Source of the DNA: a virus
Strand: one strand, 5' to 3'
DNA: 40,626 nucleotides
Virus record (IMG/VR): IMGVR_UViG_3300017437_000024
Span: 1-40,626 of that record
A program made the position numbers and the translations under genes. Every line of letters starts with the position of its first letter. The stretch's first letter is position 1. Below the pieces are notes generated by a model. The model worked only from the letters and a program-made list of their open reading frames with translations. It was not told where the DNA came from and did no database searches. Positions 7,761 through 15,192 of this stretch are shown here, one piece after another.

Positions 7761-8892
7761 TAAGAAAGGCGGTGAGTATTGGTATGTAGCTCCTACCTAT
7801 AGGCAGGCTAAAAACATTGCTTGGCGGATGTTTAAAGGTGCTTGGCTTAATTTGCCGGAAAAAATGAGAGGGGAAAAGAACGAGTCGGAGCTTTCAATAG
7901 AAGTCTTAAGGTCCCGCATTTCATTAAAGGGTGCGGATAACGAGGATAGCCTGCGTGGTTCGGGATTGCACGGTGTGGTGTTTGATGAGGTAGCTAGTTA
8001 TAAGATGTGGGACTATCTTTGGGAGGATGTCATGCGGCCTGCTCTATCAGATCATCAAGGATTTGCTTGGTTTATAGGAACACCGCAGGGATTTAATCAT
8101 TTCTATGAGTTATTTAAGCGGGAAGAAAAAAGCAAAGAATACAAGTCTTTTCATTTTACGAGTTACGATAATCCATTTTTATTAAAAGACGAGATAGAGC
8201 AGGCCCGAAGGGATATGACGGAAGATGCTTTTGCTCAGGAATACATGGCAGACTTTCGGAAATTTACTGGCCTTATCTACAAGGAGTTTGACCGGAAAGT
8301 CCACATTATTGAGCCGATTGACATACCTAGTCATTGGCAGATATACCGAGCGATGGACTTCGGGGCGAAGAATCCGACAGTTTGTCTTTGGATAGCGGTA
8401 GATACGGTGGATAATGTGTATGTTTTTGACGAGTATTATCGGTCAGGTGAGCGTAGTAGTTTTCACGCTAATGTGATTAAGGCTAAAACCGATAGAGATG
8501 TATTGATAACCTATGGTGATCCTTCAGCAGAGCAGGAGCAGTTGGACTATGCCGAACATGAAGTCTATATTACTCCGGCCGATAAGTTCACGCCTAATAA
8601 TAAAAGTTGGGTAAATTACGGAATAGGCAGGGTGGCGGAACTGTTGAAGGTTGACGCTCAGACCGGAAAGCCTAAGTTATTTGTCTTTAAGCACTGCGAA
8701 AATATAATCAGAGAATTTGAGAGCTACCGATGGATGGAGAAACGAGATGAGCTTAATTCAAGGGAAACTCCGGAGAAAGTTGACGATCACGCAATGGACG
8801 CCCTCCGCTATTTTGTAGTTTCTTATTCTGGTAATATCAAGGAAGAAAGCCAGAGCATTAGGATAGTTGGTAATAAATTCACAGGCTATTAA
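7618..8892 (+). CDS. terL: Terminase large subunit (packaging ATPase/nuclease)
   Basis: A 424-residue motor protein. The Q-like motif FAPHPKQ (residues 6-12) precedes Walker A CGRRWGKT (27-34); Walker B VVFDEV has D123/E124. The RNase H-like nuclease half has D247 in MDFGA, YGDPS in the middle and DDHAMDALRY (389-398). It pumps DNA into the procapsid at the portal and cuts concatemers. The start at 7618 lies 143 bases inside terS. The adenine-binding region upstream of Walker A is needed, so most of this overlap must be coding in both frames. Confidence 0.95.
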   Translation: MALFTFAPHPKQMEVMKERRRFKTIVCGRRWGKTTLAANQLILEALTNKKGGEYWYVAPTYRQAKNIAWRMFKGAWLNLPEKMRGEKNESELSIEVLRSRISLKGADNEDSLRGSGLHGVVFDEVASYKMWDYLWEDVMRPALSDHQGFAWFIGTPQGFNHFYELFKREEKSKEYKSFHFTSYDNPFLLKDEIEQARRDMTEDAFAQEYMADFRKFTGLIYKEFDRKVHIIEPIDIPSHWQIYRAMDFGAKNPTVCLWIAVDTVDNVYVFDEYYRSGERSSFHANVIKAKTDRDVLITYGDPSAEQEQLDYAEHEVYITPADKFTPNNKSWVNYGIGRVAELLKVDAQTGKPKLFVFKHCENIIREFESYRWMEKRDELNSRETPEKVDDHAMDALRYFVVSYSGNIKEESQSIRIVGNKFTGY

Positions 8893-8895
8893 AAA

Positions 8896-8904
8896 TGCTA
8901 TAAT
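8896..8904 (+). promoter_or_regulatory. Extended -10 promoter before the portal gene
   Basis: TG-C-TATAAT (8896-8904) is a perfect extended -10 box. It ends 8 bases before the ATG at 8913, so transcription would begin about at the start codon. No good -35 is seen, as is usual for extended -10 promoters. Confidence 0.5.
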
Positions 8905-8912
8905 ATAAATAT

Positions 8913-10760
8913 ATGCCGGAACAAATTAAAACAGTTAACCCAGATAGTCAAGAAGTTCTAAGCGAGGAGAAGGCATTGGAAAATGTTAAAACTAGGTACG
9001 ACTCTAGTTGGAAAACTAGCACACTGGACTTTGAGCGATTTGCGAGATATTACAATTTATTCCGAGGGAAACAAACAAAGAAGAATTATCATGGCTTGGC
9101 AGACCTGTTTATTCCCGAACCCTATCGGGTGGTTAGAAAGATAACGGCCAAGCTGTCTAATGCTATCCGGCGGGTGGTGGTGGGCGGTGAAGGACCGGCG
9201 GATAAAGAGGCTTCGCAGATCGGGACGATTCTTATGAGTTTTCTGAGGCGGAAGCTGGGAATAAAAATACTAGAGAGGACAGCAATACAAGAGGCGGCGA
9301 TTGTTGGTTTATCTTGGATCAAAGCGACTTGGAATTTAGATAAAGAGGAAGAAGACAAGCCGTGGCGTGGTTTTGACTTTTCTTTTCTGACAGCAGATCA
9401 AGTCTTAATTGATCCAGGCTCCACGATGCTTGATGTGTTCATGGGTAATCATCGCTGGGCAATCTTGGAATATGAGGCGTCTTTATCAGAGTTAGAGGCT
9501 AATAAAAATTATAAGAATCTTGATATATTAAAGGCTCAAGCGGGATCAAATGCGGCTAGAAGTGCTTTGTCGCAGGCTAGGCTTTCAGGACAGCAAACCG
9601 CTAGTTCAACAAATAAGAAAAGTGATAAGTTTGCAATCATAGAATATTGGGGAAAATATCGGACAGACGAAACTTCTAAGGAAGAAAATTATTTAATTGT
9701 CATTGCTAATAAAAAAATAGTGCTTCGTTTTGAAAAGAATCCTTATCAGGAGGTTTTAGACAATCCGATCCCATTAGTGCCCTTTGTGGGCAATGTGGTG
9801 GGTAGAGAGTTTTATCCCATTGGTGAAATTGAGATCAATGAGAGTTTATTTAATGAGTTGAATGATACCCGCAATCAAAGAATGGATACCGTTACCTTTA
9901 ATATTGACCCGATGAAAGAAGTTTTGAGAGCGGCTAAAGTTGACGAAAAGGAATTAATAGTGCGACGTGGCGGATATTTCAAATCCAGCGTGGCCAACGG
10001 TGTTCGTTTCATTCCACCGGATATGCAAGGTGTGCGGGCGGCTATTGACGAGGAAAAGTTTATCCGAGGTGATATTCAGCAAAGTACCGGAGTTTTGGAC
10101 TTTTCACCAGGCTCTGAGGTGCAAGCTGGAATCAGTATAGATACGGCTAGGGGCACAATTGTTGCGAAGGGAGAATCAGATGAATTAAACGAGGATCGTT
10201 TGGAGTTGCTAAAGTTTTCTTTGCGGATGCTTTACAGAATTGTCTTAGCTTATTCACAGGCTTTCTTGGATAGAGAATTTACTATAAGTGTTACCGAAAA
10301 AGGAGTAGAGAAATTTTACCAAGTCAGCAAAGCGTCAATTCAAGGAAATTTAGACTTGGATATTGAGATGAAAACCCTGCAAGACAAGACTACGGAACAG
10401 CAATTAAAGCTTTTAATGTTTGAAAGAGCTAAGACCGTGCCGGGAGCGAAGATGGGAAAGTTTTTTACTGACTTACTTGAAGCCTTTTATGATAACGTGA
10501 ACATTGAAGAATACTATCAGGAGCCGGCTCCGGTTGAGCAAAAGCCAGGTGTGAGTATTAGTTTAAGAGGCGAATTAAGTCCGGCGGAAGTAGATGAAAT
10601 TTACAAGTTGACTGGTGCTGATCCAAAAGCGGCCGATCCGTTATTCCGACAAGAGTTTAGGGAAGCTCTGCGTGGTAATTTGCCGGAACATCAGGCGATT
10701 GCTGGAGGATTGCCCCCAGGCGTAACTACCGCTTCGGCCGGAGTCCAACAAAATGCCTAG
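8913..10760 (+). CDS. Portal protein
   Basis: A 615-residue protein right after terL. It has the portal layout of podoviruses: an N-terminal clip/wing region with FIPEPYRVVRKI, LTADQVLIDP, then the stem/crown region with NPIPLVPFVG, GEIEINESLFNELNDTRNQRMD, and a Gln/Pro-rich tail. These match P22/T7-type portal families, which form the dodecameric DNA gate. The 3' end overlaps the next gene by 8 bases. An extended -10 box lies just upstream. Confidence 0.88.
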   Translation: MPEQIKTVNPDSQEVLSEEKALENVKTRYDSSWKTSTLDFERFARYYNLFRGKQTKKNYHGLADLFIPEPYRVVRKITAKLSNAIRRVVVGGEGPADKEASQIGTILMSFLRRKLGIKILERTAIQEAAIVGLSWIKATWNLDKEEEDKPWRGFDFSFLTADQVLIDPGSTMLDVFMGNHRWAILEYEASLSELEANKNYKNLDILKAQAGSNAARSALSQARLSGQQTASSTNKKSDKFAIIEYWGKYRTDETSKEENYLIVIANKKIVLRFEKNPYQEVLDNPIPLVPFVGNVVGREFYPIGEIEINESLFNELNDTRNQRMDTVTFNIDPMKEVLRAAKVDEKELIVRRGGYFKSSVANGVRFIPPDMQGVRAAIDEEKFIRGDIQQSTGVLDFSPGSEVQAGISIDTARGTIVAKGESDELNEDRLELLKFSLRMLYRIVLAYSQAFLDREFTISVTEKGVEKFYQVSKASIQGNLDLDIEMKTLQDKTTEQQLKLLMFERAKTVPGAKMGKFFTDLLEAFYDNVNIEEYYQEPAPVEQKPGVSISLRGELSPAEVDEIYKLTGADPKAADPLFRQEFREALRGNLPEHQAIAGGLPPGVTTASAGVQQNA

Positions 10761-10989
10761 AGATTTAGAAAAAGAATTTATCATTAATGAAGATGAGAAA
10801 GAGATTTTAATTTCTATGTTCAAGAGTGAAGCATGGAGAATCTTTGAATGGTTAAATCAACAAGCAGTGGCTGATTTACGAAATATGGCAACACAACAAG
10901 ATGTTAAATTAGAAGATCGCCTCTGGTATTCAGCGATGGCACAAGGTCGGGAGGAGGCGTTACAACACATTAAGGAAAAAGCAAAATAA
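10753..10989 (+). CDS. Small head-module protein, 78 aa
   Basis: Overlaps the portal gene by 8 bases and the next gene by 1 base. Mostly helical and acidic (EDEKEILISMFKSEAWRIFEWLNQQA). Small proteins of this kind are common between portal and scaffold genes in podoviruses. Function unknown. Confidence 0.6.
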   Translation: MPRDLEKEFIINEDEKEILISMFKSEAWRIFEWLNQQAVADLRNMATQQDVKLEDRLWYSAMAQGREEALQHIKEKAK

Positions 10990-11144
10990 TGCCATTACTG
11001 GGAGGTAAAAAGAATGTTGGTAAAAATATCAGAGAGTTAATGGCGGCCGGACATCCGAAAAAGCAGTCCATAGCTATTGCTTTAGACGTTGCCAGACAAA
11101 GCGGTGCGAAGATTCCAAAAAAGAAAAGAAAAAAGAAAAAATGA
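10989..11144 (+). CDS. DUF6496-like small basic protein, 51 aa
   Basis: The sequence MPLLGGKKNVGKNIREL followed by GHPKKQSIAIALDVARQ matches a small phage family I know as DUF6496, usually found near head genes. A lysine-rich tail (PKKKRKKKK) suggests nucleic-acid contact. The start overlaps the previous stop, and the stop overlaps the next start (ATGA). Confidence 0.65.
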   Translation: MPLLGGKKNVGKNIRELMAAGHPKKQSIAIALDVARQSGAKIPKKKRKKKK

Positions 11145-11194
11145 GCAAACATGTTAAAATAAAGAAGAAAGGTCGCAAGAAGAAGAAATACTAA
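11141..11194 (+). CDS. Very short basic peptide, 17 aa
   Basis: ATGA overlap with the upstream gene and one base before the next gene make this a credible coupled reading frame. The peptide is almost all lysine and arginine (KKKGRKKKKY). It may be a real minor peptide or just a ribosome bridge to the next gene. Confidence 0.35.
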   Translation: MSKHVKIKKKGRKKKKY

Positions 11195-11195
11195 A

Positions 11196-11504
11196 ATGTC
11201 ACAACACCAAAAGGGTCCGGTGCCGGAATCTATAAAGGCTCACAATTATCCGCTTGATCAGCGTGAGGGTCAATATCAAACGGAGACAGGCGTGTCTAAA
11301 GGATTCAATATTGAGGGTGCTAAGATGCCCACCATAACGCTTGAGACCAAACATTCCGGCAAGATTGGTTCGGCTTCACCAATTACAGTTAAGCCGTTAC
11401 GGGAGATATACGATGTGAAGCCAAGTAATCCCGAGGAGAATATGTCCAGTCAATTCAAGAATCTGAACGCTATTGAACATTCTCCCGGAGCGTTTAATAA
11501 TTAA
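11196..11504 (+). CDS. Hypothetical head-module protein, 102 aa
   Basis: A hydrophilic protein with few hydrophobic segments (starts MSQHQKGPVP) and likely partly disordered. It lies between the portal accessory genes and the scaffold candidate. No family recognised. A strong hairpin follows it. Confidence 0.55.
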   Translation: MSQHQKGPVPESIKAHNYPLDQREGQYQTETGVSKGFNIEGAKMPTITLETKHSGKIGSASPITVKPLREIYDVKPSNPEENMSSQFKNLNAIEHSPGAFNN

Positions 11505-11537
11505 ATAAAAGGTCATTAACAAAATAAAATAAATAAT

Positions 11538-11586
11538 TGTGGACAGAAGCAGGGGGCTAGTCTGCGGCCTTCTACTTCTGTCCACA
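11538..11586 (+). promoter_or_regulatory. 12-bp perfect stem-loop before the scaffold gene
   Basis: TGTGGACAGAAG (11538-11549) pairs perfectly with CTTCTGTCCACA (11575-11586) around a 25-base loop. No U-tract follows, so it is not a usual terminator. It ends 11 bases before the scaffold start and may protect the 5' end, act as an RNase processing site, or set translation of scaffold and capsid. Confidence 0.6.
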
Positions 11587-11597
11587 GAGATAAACCT

Positions 11598-12350
11598 ATG
11601 GATAACAAGCCAAATTCTGCCCCAGTTATCCCATCGGGAACGGAGCCGACCGTGTTCGGAACAGCTTCGTATCCGGCGGGAGTTGGACAAGCAGGAAACT
11701 TGCCCAGTGCGGTTAAGTCAGAGTCTGAGGTTCCAAAGGAACTCCAGCCAAGCCAAACAGAAGCCCCGAAAGGGACAACTTATGATGAGCTTGCGGCGAA
11801 GAAAGGTTTTAAGTCACAGGACGACCTAGCGTTGGCCTATGCGAACCTTGAACGCCAATTTACACAAGATCGTCAAGAAGGTCTGGCGGAGTTGTTAAAA
11901 TCTCGTGGCGAAGATCAGCAACCAGTCGTTCCCCCTCAGGAGGTAACACCTCAGGAAGTCGTGACGGAGAGCGATGCGTTAAGGGTTGTTGAGCAAGTAG
12001 TCAGGAAATTTACCCGCCCACTTGAAAACCAATTAGCCCTACAGCAATTGATGTATAAAAACCCAGATGTTGAGCAGTTTGCTGGACAAATGGCGTCTAT
12101 CGTCAAGAGCAATCCAGGTATTAGTTGGGAAGTGGCTTACAAAGCGGCCAAGTTTGACGCTCTAGGTGCGACATCTAGAGAAGAAGGGAAAAAAGAAGCC
12201 TATCAGACGATACAGCAGAAACAAGCTGTAACGACCAGTCCGGCCAAGCCGGTGGCAAGGGACACTCGTCCCATTGATGAACTGATAAAGGATAAAAGTA
12301 TTCCTTTCAGTGAAGTGCAGAAGATTATGAAAGAGCGATTCTCTCAATAA
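11598..12350 (+). CDS. Scaffold protein (probable)
   Basis: A 250-residue, acidic, Gln/Glu/Pro-rich protein immediately upstream of the major capsid gene, the usual place for the scaffold. The N-terminal third is disordered, the middle helical (DDLALAYANLERQF, ALRVVEQVVRKF) and the C-terminal end charged and helical (SEVQKIMKERF), as in scaffolds that bind coat protein by a basic C-terminal helix. It lacks protease motifs. Assignment rests on position and composition. Confidence 0.65.
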   Translation: MDNKPNSAPVIPSGTEPTVFGTASYPAGVGQAGNLPSAVKSESEVPKELQPSQTEAPKGTTYDELAAKKGFKSQDDLALAYANLERQFTQDRQEGLAELLKSRGEDQQPVVPPQEVTPQEVVTESDALRVVEQVVRKFTRPLENQLALQQLMYKNPDVEQFAGQMASIVKSNPGISWEVAYKAAKFDALGATSREEGKKEAYQTIQQKQAVTTSPAKPVARDTRPIDELIKDKSIPFSEVQKIMKERFSQ

Positions 12351-12379
12351 TCTTTTGAAGTTAGTTCTCCAAAAATAAA

Positions 12380-12540
12380 ATGCCTGATCTAGGATTAGGT
12401 GCAATAACAGCGGTTAGTGATTTAACTAACACTGTAAAGACCTACTACGACAGGATGCTTTTGGAAACACTGGACCCTGAAACCAAGTTTTACCAGTTTG
12501 CGGTTAAAAAGCCTTTGCCGAAGGGCGAAGGAAACGCGGT
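12380..12540 (+). CDS. Major capsid protein, exon 1 (N4-gp56 family)
   Basis: The first 53 codons plus two bases of the capsid gene: MPDLGLGAIT, VKTYYDRMLLE and LPKGEGNAV match the N-terminus of N4-gp56-type coat proteins (typically VKTYYDKRLLE...PLPKGEG). The reading frame then breaks from homology at 12540/12541, exactly where a 7-bp P1 helix of a group I intron predicts the 5' splice site (ACGCGGT with GCCGCGT, U-G pair at the junction). Joining 12540 to 13184 makes one 357-codon frame plus stop. Confidence 0.88.
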
Positions 12541-12599
12541 AGTAAAAGATGATTCCTCTTGTGCCGCGTATAAATCTTTTCTAAATACCTTGGAAAATC

Positions 12600-12628
12600 T
12601 TGTTTATTACAATTTGAAGTGGTATAAT
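12600..12628 (+). promoter_or_regulatory. Intron-internal promoter for the LAGLIDADG gene
   Basis: TTGTTT (12600-12605), a 17-base spacer and TATAAT (12623-12628) with an upstream TG. The -10 ends 7 bases before the ATG at 12636, so a leaderless endonuclease transcript is predicted, separate from the capsid mRNA. Confidence 0.5.
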
Positions 12629-12635
12629 GGAATGT

Positions 12636-13127
12636 ATGGACAAGATAACCAGAGGCAAGCTTTCAGATTTTGAGATTGGATATATAGCGGGTTTAGTTGA
12701 CGGTGAGGGTTGTATTGGAATACATAAGCATACAGATAATAGGGGAAAATCAAGATTACATTATTTGTATGTAGTAGTATCAAATAACAATCCAAAATGC
12801 CTAGAATTTCTTAAAAAGAATTTTAATGGTTGGATAATCAAAAGAAGGCAAAAAGAAAATTGGAACATTAATTATAAGTGGGGTTTGAGAAGTGCTAGAG
12901 CCCGACAACTACTTGAAATTATTTATCCACATTTAATTCTTAAAAAAGAACAGGCTTTATTAGGAATAGAGTTTGATAATAATAAGATTAGATATAAATT
13001 ATCTGACGAAGAATGGAACAAAAGAGAATCTTATTATTTAAGGATGCGTCAATTAAATTCTTTATATACTAAAATAAAACCTCATCATTTGAAATTGCAG
13101 CCGCAGAGACTAAACGAAAAGACATAA
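12636..13127 (+). CDS. LAGLIDADG homing endonuclease (intron-encoded)
   Basis: A 163-residue protein with one LAGLIDADG helix (IGYIAGLVDGEGCIGI), followed by an alpha/beta core and ILKKEQALLGIEF, the layout of single-motif enzymes that work as homodimers (I-CreI type). It would cut intronless capsid genes to spread the intron. An in-frame ATG at 12627 would add MEC, but it overlaps the -10 box, so 12636 is preferred. The last codons overlap the catalytic core: the R element is coding, and the stop TAA lies in P8. Confidence 0.9.
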   Translation: MDKITRGKLSDFEIGYIAGLVDGEGCIGIHKHTDNRGKSRLHYLYVVVSNNNPKCLEFLKKNFNGWIIKRRQKENWNINYKWGLRSARARQLLEIIYPHLILKKEQALLGIEFDNNKIRYKLSDEEWNKRESYYLRMRQLNSLYTKIKPHHLKLQPQRLNEKT

Positions 13128-13183
13128 TGAAAATTATGAAGCGATAGTCCGATCTTGCAAGTGATTGCAAGTTAACAAAAATG

Positions 13184-14096
13184 TCAATGGAATCGTCCAC
13201 GACGTCTGGGCTTGGGTCAGAAGGTTACCGCCGGCATTAAGCCATCAGCGAGCGAGCTATCTACGACAAGAGTGTCAGCGAACATTGAAGTCTATGGTGG
13301 TTATGTTTTGCTTGAAGACTTGGTGCAGTTGACTTCGGTTAACGATGTCCTTGATATCGCTACTACCGAGTTGGCTAAGCAAGCGGCCGAAACCTTGGAC
13401 CGAGCCATCATGCACTCCGTCATTTTCTTTGATGATCCGAATACTGCGACCTCAGCTGTTCACATAGTTAAGTCGTCTGCAAGTTTGTTCATTTCAACAA
13501 ACGCATTTGTGGCGAATACCTATAGCAACACCCTGATCGCTGTTTCCGATGTCCGAAGATGTGCGGCGGAATTGAGAAGGCGTAATGCTTTAACCGTTGA
13601 TGGCCAAAACTATATTGGTATCATTCATCCAGTTGTTAGCGAAGATTTGCGTGCAGATGCCACGTGGCAGAACTGGCACCAATACACCACCCCCGAATTT
13701 CTATACAGGGGTGAGGTAGGTAGAGTAGAAGGCGTGCGTTTCGTAGAATCAGTCCTTACTCCGGTATCGGCTGGCTCCGGAAACGGCAATGCTATCTCTG
13801 CTTCTCCCGGTGCTTCTGCGATGGCTTACGGCACGGTAATCTTTGGTCGTGGTTTCTATGGTGCGACAGAGTTGGACGGTGGAGTTAAGACCTTCCTCGT
13901 GGACGGTCCCTCCAAGTCTGACCCATTGAATCAATCCACCACTTATGCTTGGAAGGCAAATTTTGCATCAAAAGTGCTTAATGTGTCTGCCGGCTTGGTG
14001 CTGTGGACTGGTTCCGGTGATACCTTTAGTGGTTCTTCTGTTTCTACTCGTGAAACTGCCGGCTTAACTTTGAGTGCGGTTGCTACCGCTACTTAG
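13184..14096 (+). CDS. Major capsid protein, exon 2 (N4-gp56 family)
   Basis: Starts at the third base of a valine codon after splicing, giving VVQWNRPRRLGLGQKVTAG, then YGGYVLLEDLVQLTSVNDVLD and LAKQAAETLDRAI, diagnostic of the N4-gp56 capsid family (HK97 fold). The full spliced protein is 357 residues, normal for the family. It forms the icosahedral shell with the portal and the scaffold. An in-frame TTG at 13212 could allow unspliced initiation, but the N-terminal arm would be lost. Confidence 0.9.
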
Positions 14097-14137
14097 AGTT
14101 TCTGCTAACGAAAGCATTCTTATGGAAGCTTTGGCTC

Positions 14138-14165
14138 TTGCTTTCTTACTCAATAGAGCTATAAT
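14138..14165 (+). promoter_or_regulatory. Promoter for the free-standing HNH gene
   Basis: TTGCTT (14138-14143), 16-base spacer, TATAAT (14160-14165). Transcription would begin near 14172, inside the 5' arm of the following hairpin. Confidence 0.55.
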
Positions 14166-14211
14166 AGTAAGAGTAGGTGGGAAGCTATCTCACCTACTCG
14201 GAACTATTATG
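14161..14211 (+). promoter_or_regulatory. Hairpin enclosing the HNH start codon
   Basis: ATAATAGT (14161-14168) pairs with ACTATTAT (14203-14210), and GAGTAGGTG (14171-14179) with CACCTACTC (14191-14199), around an 11-base loop. The ATG (14209-14211) lies in the base of the outer stem. A transcript started at about 14172 would lack the outer 5' arm and leave the ATG free, whereas read-through from the capsid gene would hide it. Confidence 0.65.
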
Positions 14212-14616
14212 TTTAAGAAGCATACTAAGGAGTCAAGATTAAAGATAAGTTTGGCGATGAGGGGAAGAAAATTAAGTTTGGAACACCGTCTTAAAATAAG
14301 TAAAAGTCAAAAGGGTAAAAGTTATCATAAAAGATTAAGAAGCGGCGGAAAATCAATTAGTTCATGTGGATATTCTTTGATTTGGAAACCCAACCATCCA
14401 CTTGCACAGAAAAAGGGCTATATCTTAGAACATAGATTAGTTATGTCAGAATATATTGGAAGAAACTTGAAAAGTGATGAGATTGTCCATCATATAAATG
14501 GAAATAAATTAGATAATAGAATTGATAATTTGCAATTATTATCTAAGAGTTGGAAGGGCGGAATTAAATTGAATGCCGAATGTCCGAATTGTCATTATAA
14601 ATTTCATCTTCAATGA
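14209..14616 (+). CDS. HNH homing endonuclease with NUMOD domain
   Basis: A 135-residue protein. The N-terminus has two NUMOD3-like repeats (HTKESRLKISLAMRGRK, LEHRLKISKSQKGKS), DNA-binding modules of homing enzymes. The HNH core follows (EHRLVMSEYIGR, IVHHINGNKLDNRIDNLQLLS) and the tail has CPNC. It is free-standing, just after the capsid stop; I found no second intron around it. Start 14209 was chosen because the upstream frame overlaps the capsid gene and lacks domain content. Confidence 0.85.
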   Translation: MFKKHTKESRLKISLAMRGRKLSLEHRLKISKSQKGKSYHKRLRSGGKSISSCGYSLIWKPNHPLAQKKGYILEHRLVMSEYIGRNLKSDEIVHHINGNKLDNRIDNLQLLSKSWKGGIKLNAECPNCHYKFHLQ

Positions 14617-14693
14617 ATTGTTTGTTTAGATTCGGAAATGACATATAATTAAATAACGAAGCTAAAAGGTCGTTTCCAAATTAAGCCAATAAA

Positions 14694-14912
14694 ATGAATA
14701 AAGCTCAATTAAGTGCGGGTGAAGCATTTGACGATCAAACCGGATTACCTCTCGGAGAGGGTTTTTTGACCTTTCAGAGTTCGGCGGGAAATAGAATTGT
14801 TTTTAATACTCCGGCGGAGTATAACATCTATCGTATAGGTAATCCTGGGCAGTTTAATACGACTCCCGATACTGCCGGAACGGTTAATGACGAAATTCAA
14901 GGCGATAACTAA
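14694..14912 (+). CDS. Hypothetical protein, 72 aa
   Basis: A hydrophilic small protein after the HNH insertion, probably once adjacent to the capsid gene. It has the segment GEGFLTFQSSAGNRIVFNTPAEYNIY, with alternating beta-type residues. No family recognised. AAAAGGTCG lies 22 bases upstream of the start. Confidence 0.55.
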   Translation: MNKAQLSAGEAFDDQTGLPLGEGFLTFQSSAGNRIVFNTPAEYNIYRIGNPGQFNTTPDTAGTVNDEIQGDN

Positions 14913-14913
14913 C

Positions 14914-15093
14914 ATGGCCAAAAAGAAAGACGAACAAGTTGACGATGTAGTCAATAGTGAAACTGTTTATATTGATCCGCAGGAATGCTGGCATTGTAAA
15001 AGACGTGGCACGGAGTTTCGTTGTGCGAAGGGTGACCGGAACCAGTATCGCTTTTGTTCAATAGAGTGTCACAATAAAGATAAGACAGTTTAG
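14914..15093 (+). CDS. Small zinc-finger protein, 59 aa
   Basis: A lysine/aspartate-rich N-terminus is followed by CWHC and FCSIEC, a TRASH/MYM-like metal knuckle. Start 14914 is used because it is one base after the previous stop; an in-frame upstream start would overlap that gene. Last gene of the head module before the sugar island. Confidence 0.6.
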   Translation: MAKKKDEQVDDVVNSETVYIDPQECWHCKRRGTEFRCAKGDRNQYRFCSIECHNKDKTV

Positions 15094-15095
15094 AG

Positions 15096-15131
15096 TTATC
15101 AACAGGTAGCTTTATTTTGTTTTGCTATACT
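15096..15131 (+). promoter_or_regulatory. Promoter of the sugar island
   Basis: TTATCAACA (15096-15104), one mismatch from the DnaA box, lies 30 bases upstream of an extended -10, TG-C-TATACT (15123-15131). The next gene starts at 15193. A palindrome TTAGCTGAGCTAA (15153-15165) sits in the leader and could be an operator. Confidence 0.5.
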
Positions 15132-15192
15132 TTAATTATTAAGGTAATTCTATTTAGCTGAGCTAAGTTAAGGGATTACTTAATCAAGTCAA

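Larger units (their letters stand above)
12541..13183 (+). mobile_element. Group I intron in the major capsid gene
   Basis: About 643 bases. P1: exon ACGCGGT (12534-12540) pairs with the internal guide GCCGCGT (12563-12569), ending in the required U-G pair. R element GACTA (13108-13112) pairs with S TAGTC (13145-13149) to form P7. Between them P8 is CATAAT-GAAA-ATTATG (13123-13138). P9 is CTTGCAA-GTGA-TTGCAAG (13154-13171) with a GNRA loop. The intron ends in G at 13183. Exon 2 bases CAA (13185-13187) can pair with TTG (12559-12561) as P10. Splicing restores VVQWNRP in the capsid. P3-P6 were not drawn. Confidence 0.92.

Noticed and set aside
11539-11829. GTG-started frame beginning in the hairpin (96 residues)
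   Set aside because: It overlaps the scaffold gene in another frame and has basic, shadow-like composition.
12627-13127. An intein rather than an intron in the capsid gene
   Set aside because: The frame breaks with stops on both sides and no splicing-domain motifs are seen, while group I helices with exact splice sites are present.
14097-14693. A second group I intron around the HNH gene at 14209
   Set aside because: The capsid frame ends naturally before it, and no P1 or P7-like pairing was found at its borders.
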